From assembly GCA_002293455.1 (NCBI GenBank), contig DBDH01000006.1, positions 1 through 6,646 on the forward strand: a stretch of 6,646 nt of DNA. Reading direction: 5' to 3'. Each line of letters starts with the position of its first letter. Position 1 is the stretch's first letter. Positions 1 through 6,466 of the stretch are shown here, one piece after another. This DNA comes from Treponema sp. UBA937. GTDB taxonomy: Bacteria > Spirochaetota > Spirochaetia > Treponematales > Breznakiellaceae. The notes beneath the pieces were generated by a model that made no database searches, was not told the DNA's origin, and saw nothing but the letters and a program-made list of their open reading frames with translations. A program made the translations under genes and the position numbers.

Positions 1-124
1 GAAACAAATGCTCTTTTGAACACGCAATCATTTTTCTGTAATCCCTATCATAGTTGGGAAAAAGGCAGTATCGAAAATCGCATCGGAATTATTCTATGAG
101 GTTTTTGTCGCTCTTCGCTCTTGA
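1..124 (+). pseudogene. IS30-type transposase, C-terminal remnant (left-truncated, frame-disrupted)
   Basis: Frame 1 is open from the window edge to a TGA at 97-99 and reads a block with PYHSWEKGSIENRIG. This matches the region around the third catalytic acid of IS30-family DDE transposases, where a PYxxWxxGxxEN(T)NG block carries the catalytic Glu. The following RxxxPKGT segment is missing. Instead, the frame starting at 95 reads YEVFVALRS and stops at 122-124. IS30-family proteins typically end with a TPxEV(F/M)...VAL-type tail, so this looks like the true C-terminus brought next to the Glu block by an internal deletion of roughly 100-150 bp that also shifted frame. The match comes from motif memory, not a search. 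The gene cannot make an active transposase as it stands. The right inverted repeat of the element should lie just past 124, but I could not define it. Confidence 0.66.
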
Positions 125-147
125 ATCCGGGATCAGCTGAAATGCTT

Positions 148-153
148 ATTATA
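148..153 (-). promoter_or_regulatory. Possible leftward -10 hexamer next to operator box 1
   Basis: ATTATA on the + strand reads TATAAT on the - strand, immediately beside the first ACCGACCGGT box. A repressor on that box would cover the spacer of a leftward promoter. The matching -35 at the right distance (170-176) is poor, ATTAAA or TTAAAC depending on spacing. Leftward transcription would now run antisense into the transposase remnant. Weak on its own; only the placement against the operator makes it worth noting. Confidence 0.25.
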
Positions 154-170
154 TACCGACCGGTCTGTAG
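154..170. promoter_or_regulatory. Putative TetR-type operator, box 1
   Basis: TACCGACCGGTCTGTAG. Bases 154-169 form a 16-bp dyad centred on ACCGGT with a single mismatched pair (157/166). Short palindromes with a GACCGGTC core are typical of TetR/AcrR-family operators. A near copy lies 32 bp downstream. No TetR gene lies in the window; the cognate repressor would be encoded to the left or elsewhere. Confidence 0.5.
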
Positions 171-185
171 TTTAATCGTTTAACT

Positions 186-202
186 TACCGACCGGTATAT
201 AG
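186..202. promoter_or_regulatory. Putative TetR-type operator, box 2
   Basis: TACCGACCGGTATATAG shares 15 of 17 bases with box 1 and starts exactly 32 bp later, about three helical turns, so both would face the same side of the DNA. Its own dyad is weaker than that of box 1 (the ACCGGT core plus the outer TA/TA pairs). The interval 162-193 also forms a larger imperfect dyad, with GGTC.GTA.GTT on the left mirrored by AAC.TAC.GACC on the right. Confidence 0.47.
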
Positions 203-280
203 TTTTGAACCTTTTATGAGAAACTGAAATTCTTTTGTTTTACAAGAATATCCTAGACTTTACATTGCTGAAAATATGCC

Positions 281-309
281 TTGCATTCTTTTTCGTTATA
301 CAATATAAT
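281..309 (+). promoter_or_regulatory. Sigma70-type promoter of the operon
   Basis: TTGCAT (281-286) and a perfect TATAAT (304-309) are separated by 17 bp, close to the housekeeping consensus. Transcription would start near 316, leaving a leader of about 30 bases before the regulator ATG at 348. The twin operator boxes lie about 80-130 bp upstream of the -35, too far for simple blocking of this promoter. No other comparable promoter is seen in the short gaps downstream, so it probably drives all four genes. Confidence 0.65.
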
Positions 310-347
310 CAAAAGAGAACCGAAAGAGATTTGAAAGGAAATCAAAA

Positions 348-1109
348 ATGGTATCCGATCTAAACGAAAGAGAAAAAATCATTCTCAATAAGCTTTCCGC
401 TGACGGCTCAGTGATGGTTGCCGATCTTGCGAAGGATATGGGATTGTCCGAGGTTACGATACGGAATGATCTTAAAAACCTGGAACTTAAGGGCTGGATT
501 AACCGGATCAGGGGCGGCGCGGCTCCGAGTATGCATCAGGATATTCTTGAGCGTCAGAAAATTCATGTTGAAGAAAAAAACGCTATTGCCAGGGCCGCGG
601 CGGAGCTGGTTCAGGACGGCGACGCGATTATGATCGAAGCGGGGACAACAACCGCCCTGATTGCGAAATATCTCGCGGGCAAACGCGATGTTCATGTAGT
701 CACCAATTCAACTTTGGTGTTTTCCTATGCCCGCATGAATCCAAACTTACAGATCACGATGACCGGAGGCGAATTCCGGCGGCCTACCGAATCAATGGTG
801 GGGCCTATCGCCCTTCAAACCTTGGACAGGCTCAATGTGCGGATTGCCTTTGTGGGAACCGACGGATTTACTCTGGAACGCGGAATTACCACTCACATCA
901 TGGAAGGCGCCGAGATTGTTAAGATGATGAAGCAGCATTCCGAAAGCACCATCCTTGTGGCCGATTCCAGCAAATACGGAAAAACAGGCTTTTCCGGAGT
1001 TTTGCCTCTTTCCGATATGGACTTGATTCTTACGGACGCGGGACTCGCCGGCGAAGCTCTGCGCGATTTAACTGATGCCGGAATCCGGGTTCAAAAGGTA
1101 GACATATAA
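348..1109 (+). CDS. DeoR/GlpR-family transcriptional regulator
   Basis: A 253-residue DNA-binding regulator of usual family length. Residues about 5-57 form the DeoR winged helix-turn-helix: an NEREKIILNKL start, then VADLAKDMGLSEVTIRNDL as the recognition region, ending in the typical RIRGGA. Residues about 75-230 are the DeoR effector (sugar-phosphate isomerase-like) domain, with EAGTTT at 97-102 where many relatives have D-S/A-G-T-T, a TGGEFR segment and VADSSKYGK near the end. Family members usually repress a neighbouring catabolic operon and release DNA on binding a phosphorylated sugar or similar metabolite; here the effector is unknown. It has its own promoter, a ribosome binding site (AAAGGAA, 334-340) 7-8 bases before ATG, and a 27-bp gap to the E2 gene. 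First position in the operon suggests autoregulation and control of the complex (inference). Confidence 0.93.
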   Translation: MVSDLNEREKIILNKLSADGSVMVADLAKDMGLSEVTIRNDLKNLELKGWINRIRGGAAPSMHQDILERQKIHVEEKNAIARAAAELVQDGDAIMIEAGTTTALIAKYLAGKRDVHVVTNSTLVFSYARMNPNLQITMTGGEFRRPTESMVGPIALQTLDRLNVRIAFVGTDGFTLERGITTHIMEGAEIVKMMKQHSESTILVADSSKYGKTGFSGVLPLSDMDLILTDAGLAGEALRDLTDAGIRVQKVDI

Positions 1110-1136
1110 AGTTTAAAAGATAAAGGAGATGCGCTA

Positions 1137-2510
1137 ATGGCCTTTGTATTGATTATGCCCCGTCAGGGTAATACGGTGGAATCCTGCGTTTTGCAGGAAT
1201 GGAGCGTTAAAGAAGGTGACGCGGTGGATACCGAAACCACGGTTTGTACGGTGGAAACCGATAAAGCGGCTTTTGAAATTCCCGCGGGGGAGAAGGGCAC
1301 CGTTTTAAAATTGCTTTGCGCTTCCGGGGATGATGTTCCCGTTCTGGATCCCATTGCCGTAATCGGCGATCCGGGAGAAGATTGGGCGGCCGCTCTGGAA
1401 AAAGCCGGGAAGTCCGCGCCCCAGGCTCAGGCTGTGCCGGAAAGCCCGGCGGTACAGACTGCCCCAGCGGCGAAAGAAGCGGCATCAAGCGCTGTTTCCG
1501 CGGAAGGAAACGGCACGGCAAGCAGTGGCGCTGCATCTCCCAGAGCAAAGAATTTGGCGAAACATGAAGGGCTTTCGTTGGAAGGCATTCCGGGTTCAGG
1601 GCCAGAAGGACGCGTTATAGAAAGAGATGTGCAGGCCGCTCTTGGCGATAGGCCCGGAATGACCGCCGCCGCGAAAGCCTCTGCCGCGGGCGGGGCAAAG
1701 CTGCCCTCTGCCGGTTCCGGCATCGGCGGCCGCGTTACTTTGGGCGATATGTCCGCGGCAAGCACCTCTGTGTACACAGAGGCGGCATCTTCGATGTCTG
1801 CGGTTTCCGGCGAAGGGGCGGTCACCGAAACGCCGATCAAGGGAATCCGCAAGCTCATTTCCGACCGGATGAGCCAGTCCCTTGCGGAAAGCGCCCAGTT
1901 CACGCTGAACATGGACGCAGGTGCGGTAAAACTTGAACAGTACCGGGCAAGGCTCAAGGCTTCCGATGAAAGCCTCGGTTTGTCTAAAATCAGCATCAAT
2001 GATTTGATTCTTTTTGCGGTTTCCCGGACTCTTCCCCGCTTCTCTTTCATGAATGCCCATAAAACCGGAGATATACTCAAAACTTTTGAGCGGGTTCATC
2101 TCGGAATGGCAGTGGATACCCCGCGCGGGCTTATGGTTCCTGTAATCCGCAACGCAAACCTGCTGTCTCTGGCACAGATTTCCGCCGAAGCGAAACGGCT
2201 TGCCGCGGCCTGTCAGGGCGGCGGAATCACTCCCGACGAACTCGGCGGTTCAACCTTTACGGTGACCAACCTGGGAGGACTCGGCATCAGAAGTTTTACT
2301 CCTGTTTTGAACGCTCCCGAAGTCGGTATCCTTGGCGTTTGCAATATTGAGTTAAAACCTGTATCCAAAAACGGAGAAGTTGTTTTTGAACCCCACATCG
2401 GATTCAGCTTAACGATTAACCATCAGGTTGTTGACGGAGCTCCGGCTGCCAGGTTCCTTAAAGGCCTTGCGGATACGATAGCAAACATCGATCTTTGGCT
2501 GGCATTCTAA
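1137..2510 (+). CDS. Dihydrolipoamide acyltransferase, E2 of a 2-oxoacid dehydrogenase complex
   Basis: A 457-residue E2 core protein that takes the acyl group from E1 on a swinging lipoyl arm and transfers it to CoA in the cytoplasm. One N-terminal lipoyl domain (about 1-80) has the ETDKA motif with lipoyl Lys43. An Ala/Ser-rich linker follows, then a peripheral-subunit-binding domain at about 133-169 (SPRAKNLAKHEG through GSGPEGRVIERDV). A second, degenerate copy of the end of that domain (GSGIGGRVTLGDM) lies at about 193-205. The catalytic acyltransferase domain runs from about 228 to the end: IKGIRKLISDRM, then STFTVTNLGGLGIRSFTP, then the active-site block NHQVVDGAPAARF with His429 and Asp433. 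The ribosome binding site AAAGGAG (1122-1128) supports the ATG. It lies 18 bp before E3. Sequence alone does not settle acetyl, acetoin-derived or branched-chain specificity. An 18-bp palindrome lies within the second linker (1765-1782). Confidence 0.93.
   Translation: MAFVLIMPRQGNTVESCVLQEWSVKEGDAVDTETTVCTVETDKAAFEIPAGEKGTVLKLLCASGDDVPVLDPIAVIGDPGEDWAAALEKAGKSAPQAQAVPESPAVQTAPAAKEAASSAVSAEGNGTASSGAASPRAKNLAKHEGLSLEGIPGSGPEGRVIERDVQAALGDRPGMTAAAKASAAGGAKLPSAGSGIGGRVTLGDMSAASTSVYTEAASSMSAVSGEGAVTETPIKGIRKLISDRMSQSLAESAQFTLNMDAGAVKLEQYRARLKASDESLGLSKISINDLILFAVSRTLPRFSFMNAHKTGDILKTFERVHLGMAVDTPRGLMVPVIRNANLLSLAQISAEAKRLAAACQGGGITPDELGGSTFTVTNLGGLGIRSFTPVLNAPEVGILGVCNIELKPVSKNGEVVFEPHIGFSLTINHQVVDGAPAARFLKGLADTIANIDLWLAF
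1765..1782. repeat. Perfect 18-bp palindrome inside the E2 gene
   Basis: CCTCTGTGTACACAGAGG is identical to its reverse complement over all 18 bases. It lies in the codons for the low-complexity linker before the E2 catalytic domain (around T-S-V-Y-T-E-A). It could be a protein-binding dyad or the base of a small cruciform, or it may be chance in a region under little protein constraint. Confidence 0.85.
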
Positions 2511-2528
2511 GGCTGAAGGAGGAAAGAA

Positions 2529-3923
2529 ATGATATACGATGCTGCGATTATAGGCGGCGGCCCCGGAGGGTATTTGGCGGCTGAACGCTTGAGTCATGAA
2601 AAGAAAAAGGTCTTATTAATAGAAGAACGGCACTTGGGAGGCACTTGTTTGAATGTAGGCTGCATTCCCACAAAAACACTGCTCAACTCGGCAAAACAAT
2701 ATGTTCACGCAAAAGAAGCCGGAAAATACGGCATAAAAGTGCAGGACGTTACGTTTGACTGGGCTGTTATGCAGAACTGGAAGAACGAAGTCGTAGAAAA
2801 ACTCTGCGCTGGCATCGGCGCTATGATGAAACAATATGGAGTGGATGCCGCGTCCGGCAGGGGAGAGATTCTTAGCGCTCCTAAAGGCGGTATGCCGGGA
2901 AAAGTGCTTGTAAAAAAGGCTGACGGCGGCACAGAGGAGCATGAATACAAAAATCTTCTTGTAAGCACCGGTTCCGCGCCTGCTATGCCGCCCATCCCCG
3001 GAACGAAAGAGAATCCGCTTGTTGTTGATTCGACCGGGCTTCTTTCCGCAAAGACGATTCCCGCTCGCCTCTGTGTAATCGGCGGCGGTGTAATCGGCGT
3101 GGAATTCGCGGGACTCTTTTCTTCACTTGGCTCTCAAGTTACTGTCATCGAGATGATGGACGAAATTGTCCCCTTCATGGACAAGGAACAGGCGTCGCTT
3201 TTAAGGCGGGCCATGAAAGCGGTGGATTTTAAGCTGGGATGCAAAGTCGAAAAAATTGACGGCGCATCAGTGTATTATACAACAAAAGACGGCAAAAACG
3301 AGAATGTTCAATCAGACCTGGTTTTGATGGCTGTCGGCAGGAGGCCGGTGCTGGATACGTGGGGAGCGGAAGCCGCGGGCATTGATACAAACGGAAAAGG
3401 CGTGAATGTTGATGACCGGATGCGGACCAATATTCCCTTTATATGGGCGGCCGGGGATGTGACCGGGAAAAGCCTTTTGGCGCACTCAGCGTATCGAATG
3501 GCTGAAGTTGCCGTCGCGGATATATTATCAACGACAGATGGAACTTATAACTCAAACAGAATGCGCTACAATGCTGTCCCCTGGGCGGTTTACGGAATCA
3601 CCGAGGCCGCGGGTGTCGGCATGACAGAGCAGGAAGCAGCGGCGAAAGGAATTGCCGTGGTAAAAGCGTCGCTTCCCATGAGGCGTTCCGGCAGGTTTGC
3701 CGCGGAAAATACTTTCGCGGGACAAGGCGCGGTAAAGGTTATCGCCGGCGCGGAGTCCAGGGTGATCCTCGGTATTCATGCCGTTGGAGCCTATGCTTCG
3801 GAGTTTATCTGGGGAGGAGCGGCTCTCATCGAACAGGAACTTCGTATAGAAGATGTGAAACAATTGATCTTCCCTCATCCCACAGTTTGCGAACTGATTC
3901 GGGATGCCGTCTGGGAATTGTAA
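2529..3923 (+). CDS. lpdA: Dihydrolipoamide dehydrogenase (E3)
   Basis: A 464-residue flavoprotein that reoxidises the dihydrolipoyl group of E2 and passes electrons through FAD to NAD+. Class I pyridine-nucleotide disulphide oxidoreductase layout: FAD-binding GGGPGG at 9-14; redox-active disulphide Cys40/Cys45 in GGTCLNVGCIPTK; NAD-binding GGGVIGVE at 185-192 followed by an acidic strand end (VTVIE); second FAD contact AAGDVTG near 307-313; and a C-terminal dimerisation domain ending in HPTVCE, where His450 and Glu455 form the catalytic pair. All residues expected of an active enzyme are present and the length is normal. It starts directly with the FAD fold, with no attached lipoyl domain. 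A strong ribosome binding site (AAGGAGG, 2516-2522) lies 6 bases before ATG. Placement between E2 and E1 implies a dedicated E3 for this complex. Confidence 0.96.
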   Translation: MIYDAAIIGGGPGGYLAAERLSHEKKKVLLIEERHLGGTCLNVGCIPTKTLLNSAKQYVHAKEAGKYGIKVQDVTFDWAVMQNWKNEVVEKLCAGIGAMMKQYGVDAASGRGEILSAPKGGMPGKVLVKKADGGTEEHEYKNLLVSTGSAPAMPPIPGTKENPLVVDSTGLLSAKTIPARLCVIGGGVIGVEFAGLFSSLGSQVTVIEMMDEIVPFMDKEQASLLRRAMKAVDFKLGCKVEKIDGASVYYTTKDGKNENVQSDLVLMAVGRRPVLDTWGAEAAGIDTNGKGVNVDDRMRTNIPFIWAAGDVTGKSLLAHSAYRMAEVAVADILSTTDGTYNSNRMRYNAVPWAVYGITEAAGVGMTEQEAAAKGIAVVKASLPMRRSGRFAAENTFAGQGAVKVIAGAESRVILGIHAVGAYASEFIWGGAALIEQELRIEDVKQLIFPHPTVCELIRDAVWEL

Positions 3924-3954
3924 ACTAATCGATTAAGAAAAGGAGAACAGAACA

Positions 3955-6411
3955 ATGCCTAAATCAATCACTGTGGATCCGAAAGAAGCAAGGAAATCGG
4001 GAACGCTTAAAATCAAGGACATACCGGTCAATCAATACAAGGCCGATATAAAAAAAGAAAGCGCCCTCTACGGCGAAGACCGGCTCAAGCGGGTTTGGTA
4101 CGACATGGCGCTTATCCGCGAATTTGAATTGATGCTTAATACCTTTAAAACCCAGGGGGCCTGGGAAGGCATCGAGTACAATCATAAAGGGCCGGCGCAT
4201 CTTTCCATGGGGCAGGAAGCTTCGTCGGTCGGGCAGAGCTTGAATCTCTCTACCGATGATTATCTTTTCGGAAGCCATCGAAGTCACGGGGAAATTCTTT
4301 CAAAATGTTTTTCCGCGGTTTGGCAGCTCGATGAAAAACAGCTTGAATCCATCATGAAGAATTTTCTCGATGGGGAAACTATGGGCTTGGCCGAAAAGAT
4401 TCCCTATAAAAACATAAAAGACCTCGCGGAAAACTTTGTCCTCTACGGAACGCTGGCGGAAATCTTCGCGAGAAAGGCCGGGTTCAACCGCGGGCTGGGC
4501 GGATCAATGCACGCTTTCTTCACGCCTTTTGGGTCGATGCCGAACAATGCCATTGTAGGCGGTTCCGCCGATATCGCGGCCGGCTCCGCGTTGTACAAAC
4601 GCGTGAACAGAAAACCTGGAATCGTTATCGCTAACATCGGGGATGCTTCTATGGGATGCGGCCCGGTTTGGGAAGCGATGATGTTCTCCGCAATGGACCA
4701 GTACCGGGAACTTTGGGAAAAAGATGCGGGAGGCGCTCCGCCCGTACTGTTCAATTTCTTCAATAATTTCTACGGCATGGGCGGTCAGACCAACGGCGAG
4801 ACTATGGGATACAAATATGTCGCCAGGGTCGGCGCCGGGGTAAACGCTGAAAACATGCATTCCGAACGGGTCGATGGTTACAATCCTCTCGCCGTAGCAG
4901 ACGCCATTGCCCGCAAGAAAGCCATCCTCCTCGAAGGCAAAGGTCCCGTCCTCATGGACACCGTTACCTATCGAATCTCCGGACATTCTCCCTCCGACGC
5001 TTCGAGTTACCGCACTCCCGAAGAAATCAAACTTTGGCAGGAAGCGGACTCTATCGAAGAATACGGAAAGTATCTTACGAGCAACGGTATCGCGAAACAA
5101 GATGAGCTTGATACATTGCGCGACGAGATCAAAACCAAGCTGCGCGGCGTCGTCACTTTAGCGGTTGATGATACTCTTTCCCCCCGCCTGGGCGGAGCTT
5201 TTATCGAATCGGTGATGTTCTCCAACGGCAAAGTCGAAAAGTTTGATGACAGAGAACCTGAACTTTCCCAGCCTTTGGCGGAAAATCCCCGTGTTAAGTC
5301 TTTGGCGGGCAAGGCCAGATACGGCTTTGACGCGGACGGAAAAGCTGTATCGAAGAACAAGGCCTTCCTGTACCGGGACGCGCTTTTTGAAGCGATGGCC
5401 CATCGTTATACGATTGACCCTACTATGGCGGCTTGGGGTGAAGAAAACCGCGACTGGGGCGGAGCCTTTGCGGTATACCGCGGACTTACGGAACTGCTGC
5501 CTTATCACCGGCTTTTCAATAGTCCCATTTCTGAAGCGGCTATTGTCGGCGCGGGCGTCGGTTACGCGCTTTCCGGCGGGCGCGCGGTAGTGGAACTCAT
5601 GTACTGCGATTTTATGGGACGCGCCGGAGACGAGATTTTCAATCAGGCTTCAAAATGGCAGTCCATGTCCGCCGGGCTTCTTAAAATGCCGCTGACGATC
5701 CGGGTTTCGGTGGGCAACAAATACGGCGCGCAGCACAGTCAAGACTGGTCGGCGATGGTTGCGCATATTCCGGGGCTCAAGGCTTATTTCCCCGCAACGC
5801 CATTCGACGCTAAGGCTATGCTCAACATGGCCCTCCGCGGCACCGATCCCGTTGTGTTCTTTGAAAGCCAGTTACTGTATGATATGACCGAACAGTTTGA
5901 GAAGGGCGGCGTTCCCGAAGGATACTATGAAATCCCCGAAGGTGAACCGGCTGTCAGACGGCCGGGGAAGGACATCACGATTGCTTCTTTGGGAGCGACT
6001 CTCTACAAGGCAACGGAAGCCGCGGACATTCTGGAAAAACAACACGGCCTTTCTGCGGAAATCATCGACATCCGTTTTATCAATCCGCTTAACTACGATA
6101 AAATCATCGAATCAGTGAAAAAAACCGGCAGACTCGTCCTCGTCAGCGATGCCGCTGAACGCGGCTCCTTCCTGCACAATATCGCAAGCAACATCGGAAC
6201 CTTCGCCTTTGATTACCTTGACGCTCCGGTAACGGTCGTCGGAAGCCGCAACTGGATTACTCCCGCGGCGGAAATGGAACAGCTTTATTTCCCCCAAGTG
6301 GATTGGATTATCGACGCCATTCATGAACGGGTTCTTCCCTTGAAGGCTTATGCTCCCAAAACGGTTCAGACGACACTTGATTTGATGAGGAGAAATAGAG
6401 CGGGAGTGTGA
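3955..6411 (+). CDS. Single-chain E1 (alpha-beta fusion) of a thiamine-diphosphate 2-oxoacid dehydrogenase complex
   Basis: An 818-residue protein joining the two E1 subunits that are usually separate (about 330 residues each). It decarboxylates a 2-oxoacid on thiamine diphosphate and acylates the E2 lipoyl group. Alpha half, about 40-425: REFELML, GQEAS, HRSHG (108-112), GLGGSMH (180-186), thiamine-diphosphate/metal site starting GDAS (229-232) and ending NNFYGM (270-275), and the GHSPSD loop with His344. A linker of about 45 residues follows. Beta half from about 469: GEE (495-497), PISEAA with catalytic-type Glu527, GAQHSQ (591-596), then a transketolase C-terminal domain at about 670-800. 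Oddities: GDA instead of GDG, a gap to the Asn about 11-13 residues longer than usual, and about 35 extra residues between HRSHG and GGSMH. The ribosome binding site AAAAGGAG (3938-3944) supports the ATG. Substrate not readable; pyruvate, acetoin and branched-chain or other 2-oxoacids are all possible. Confidence 0.92.
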   Translation: MPKSITVDPKEARKSGTLKIKDIPVNQYKADIKKESALYGEDRLKRVWYDMALIREFELMLNTFKTQGAWEGIEYNHKGPAHLSMGQEASSVGQSLNLSTDDYLFGSHRSHGEILSKCFSAVWQLDEKQLESIMKNFLDGETMGLAEKIPYKNIKDLAENFVLYGTLAEIFARKAGFNRGLGGSMHAFFTPFGSMPNNAIVGGSADIAAGSALYKRVNRKPGIVIANIGDASMGCGPVWEAMMFSAMDQYRELWEKDAGGAPPVLFNFFNNFYGMGGQTNGETMGYKYVARVGAGVNAENMHSERVDGYNPLAVADAIARKKAILLEGKGPVLMDTVTYRISGHSPSDASSYRTPEEIKLWQEADSIEEYGKYLTSNGIAKQDELDTLRDEIKTKLRGVVTLAVDDTLSPRLGGAFIESVMFSNGKVEKFDDREPELSQPLAENPRVKSLAGKARYGFDADGKAVSKNKAFLYRDALFEAMAHRYTIDPTMAAWGEENRDWGGAFAVYRGLTELLPYHRLFNSPISEAAIVGAGVGYALSGGRAVVELMYCDFMGRAGDEIFNQASKWQSMSAGLLKMPLTIRVSVGNKYGAQHSQDWSAMVAHIPGLKAYFPATPFDAKAMLNMALRGTDPVVFFESQLLYDMTEQFEKGGVPEGYYEIPEGEPAVRRPGKDITIASLGATLYKATEAADILEKQHGLSAEIIDIRFINPLNYDKIIESVKKTGRLVLVSDAAERGSFLHNIASNIGTFAFDYLDAPVTVVGSRNWITPAAEMEQLYFPQVDWIIDAIHERVLPLKAYAPKTVQTTLDLMRRNRAGV

Positions 6412-6466
6412 CCGGAAATGCAACAGTTGAACAAGCAGGTTTTTATGTACTGAGAAGGGATGTGAT
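6412..6466 (+). other. Short gap after E1, no terminator seen
   Basis: The 55 bases between the E1 stop and the next start contain no hairpin followed by a T run and no convincing promoter. The gap ends in GAAGGGA (6454-6460), which serves as the ribosome binding site for the GTG start at 6467. The downstream gene may therefore be read from the operon transcript, though the gap is longer than the others in the cluster. Confidence 0.5.

Larger units (their letters stand above)
125..347. other. Intergenic leader upstream of the DeoR-type gene
   Basis: I see no coding sequence between the transposase remnant and the regulator start. The stretch holds the twin ACCGACCGGT boxes (154-202), an AT-rich part with a weak inverted repeat (ATTCTT at 229-234, AAGAAT at 244-249), a near-consensus promoter (281-309) and the ribosome binding site for the regulator (AAAGGAA, 334-340). 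There is no GC-rich hairpin with a T run that would suggest a terminator. Confidence 0.6.

Noticed and set aside
1..48. An open - strand frame starting with ATG near base 48 and running off the left edge
   Set aside because: It has no good ribosome binding site and only about ten codons in the window. The opposite strand reads a recognisable IS30 block, which explains the open frame.
1427..2099. Long - strand open frames opposite the E2 gene (217 and 167 codons)
   Set aside because: They lie antisense to a gene with full domain support, have Ala/Arg/Pro-rich shadow composition and carry no recognisable motif.
2480..2510. Possible frameshift at the E2 C-terminus because it ends IDLWLAF rather than a common PELLL-type end
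   Set aside because: The catalytic domain is complete through the active site, the length is normal and the stop sits 18 bp before E3 with its ribosome binding site. Tails vary in this family.
2511..2528. Extra promoters in the short gaps between the operon genes (also 1110-1136 and 3924-3954)
   Set aside because: The gaps hold only ribosome binding sites and are too short for an independent promoter; no -35/-10 pair is visible.
4504..5100. A 198-codon - strand open frame opposite the E1 gene
   Set aside because: It lies antisense to the cofactor-binding core of E1, whose motifs are clear, and its translation shows no family features.
6418..6453. An 11-codon reading frame (MQQLNKQVFMY) between E1 and the acetyltransferase
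   Set aside because: It is too short to support, has no proper ribosome binding site and shows no known leader-peptide features.
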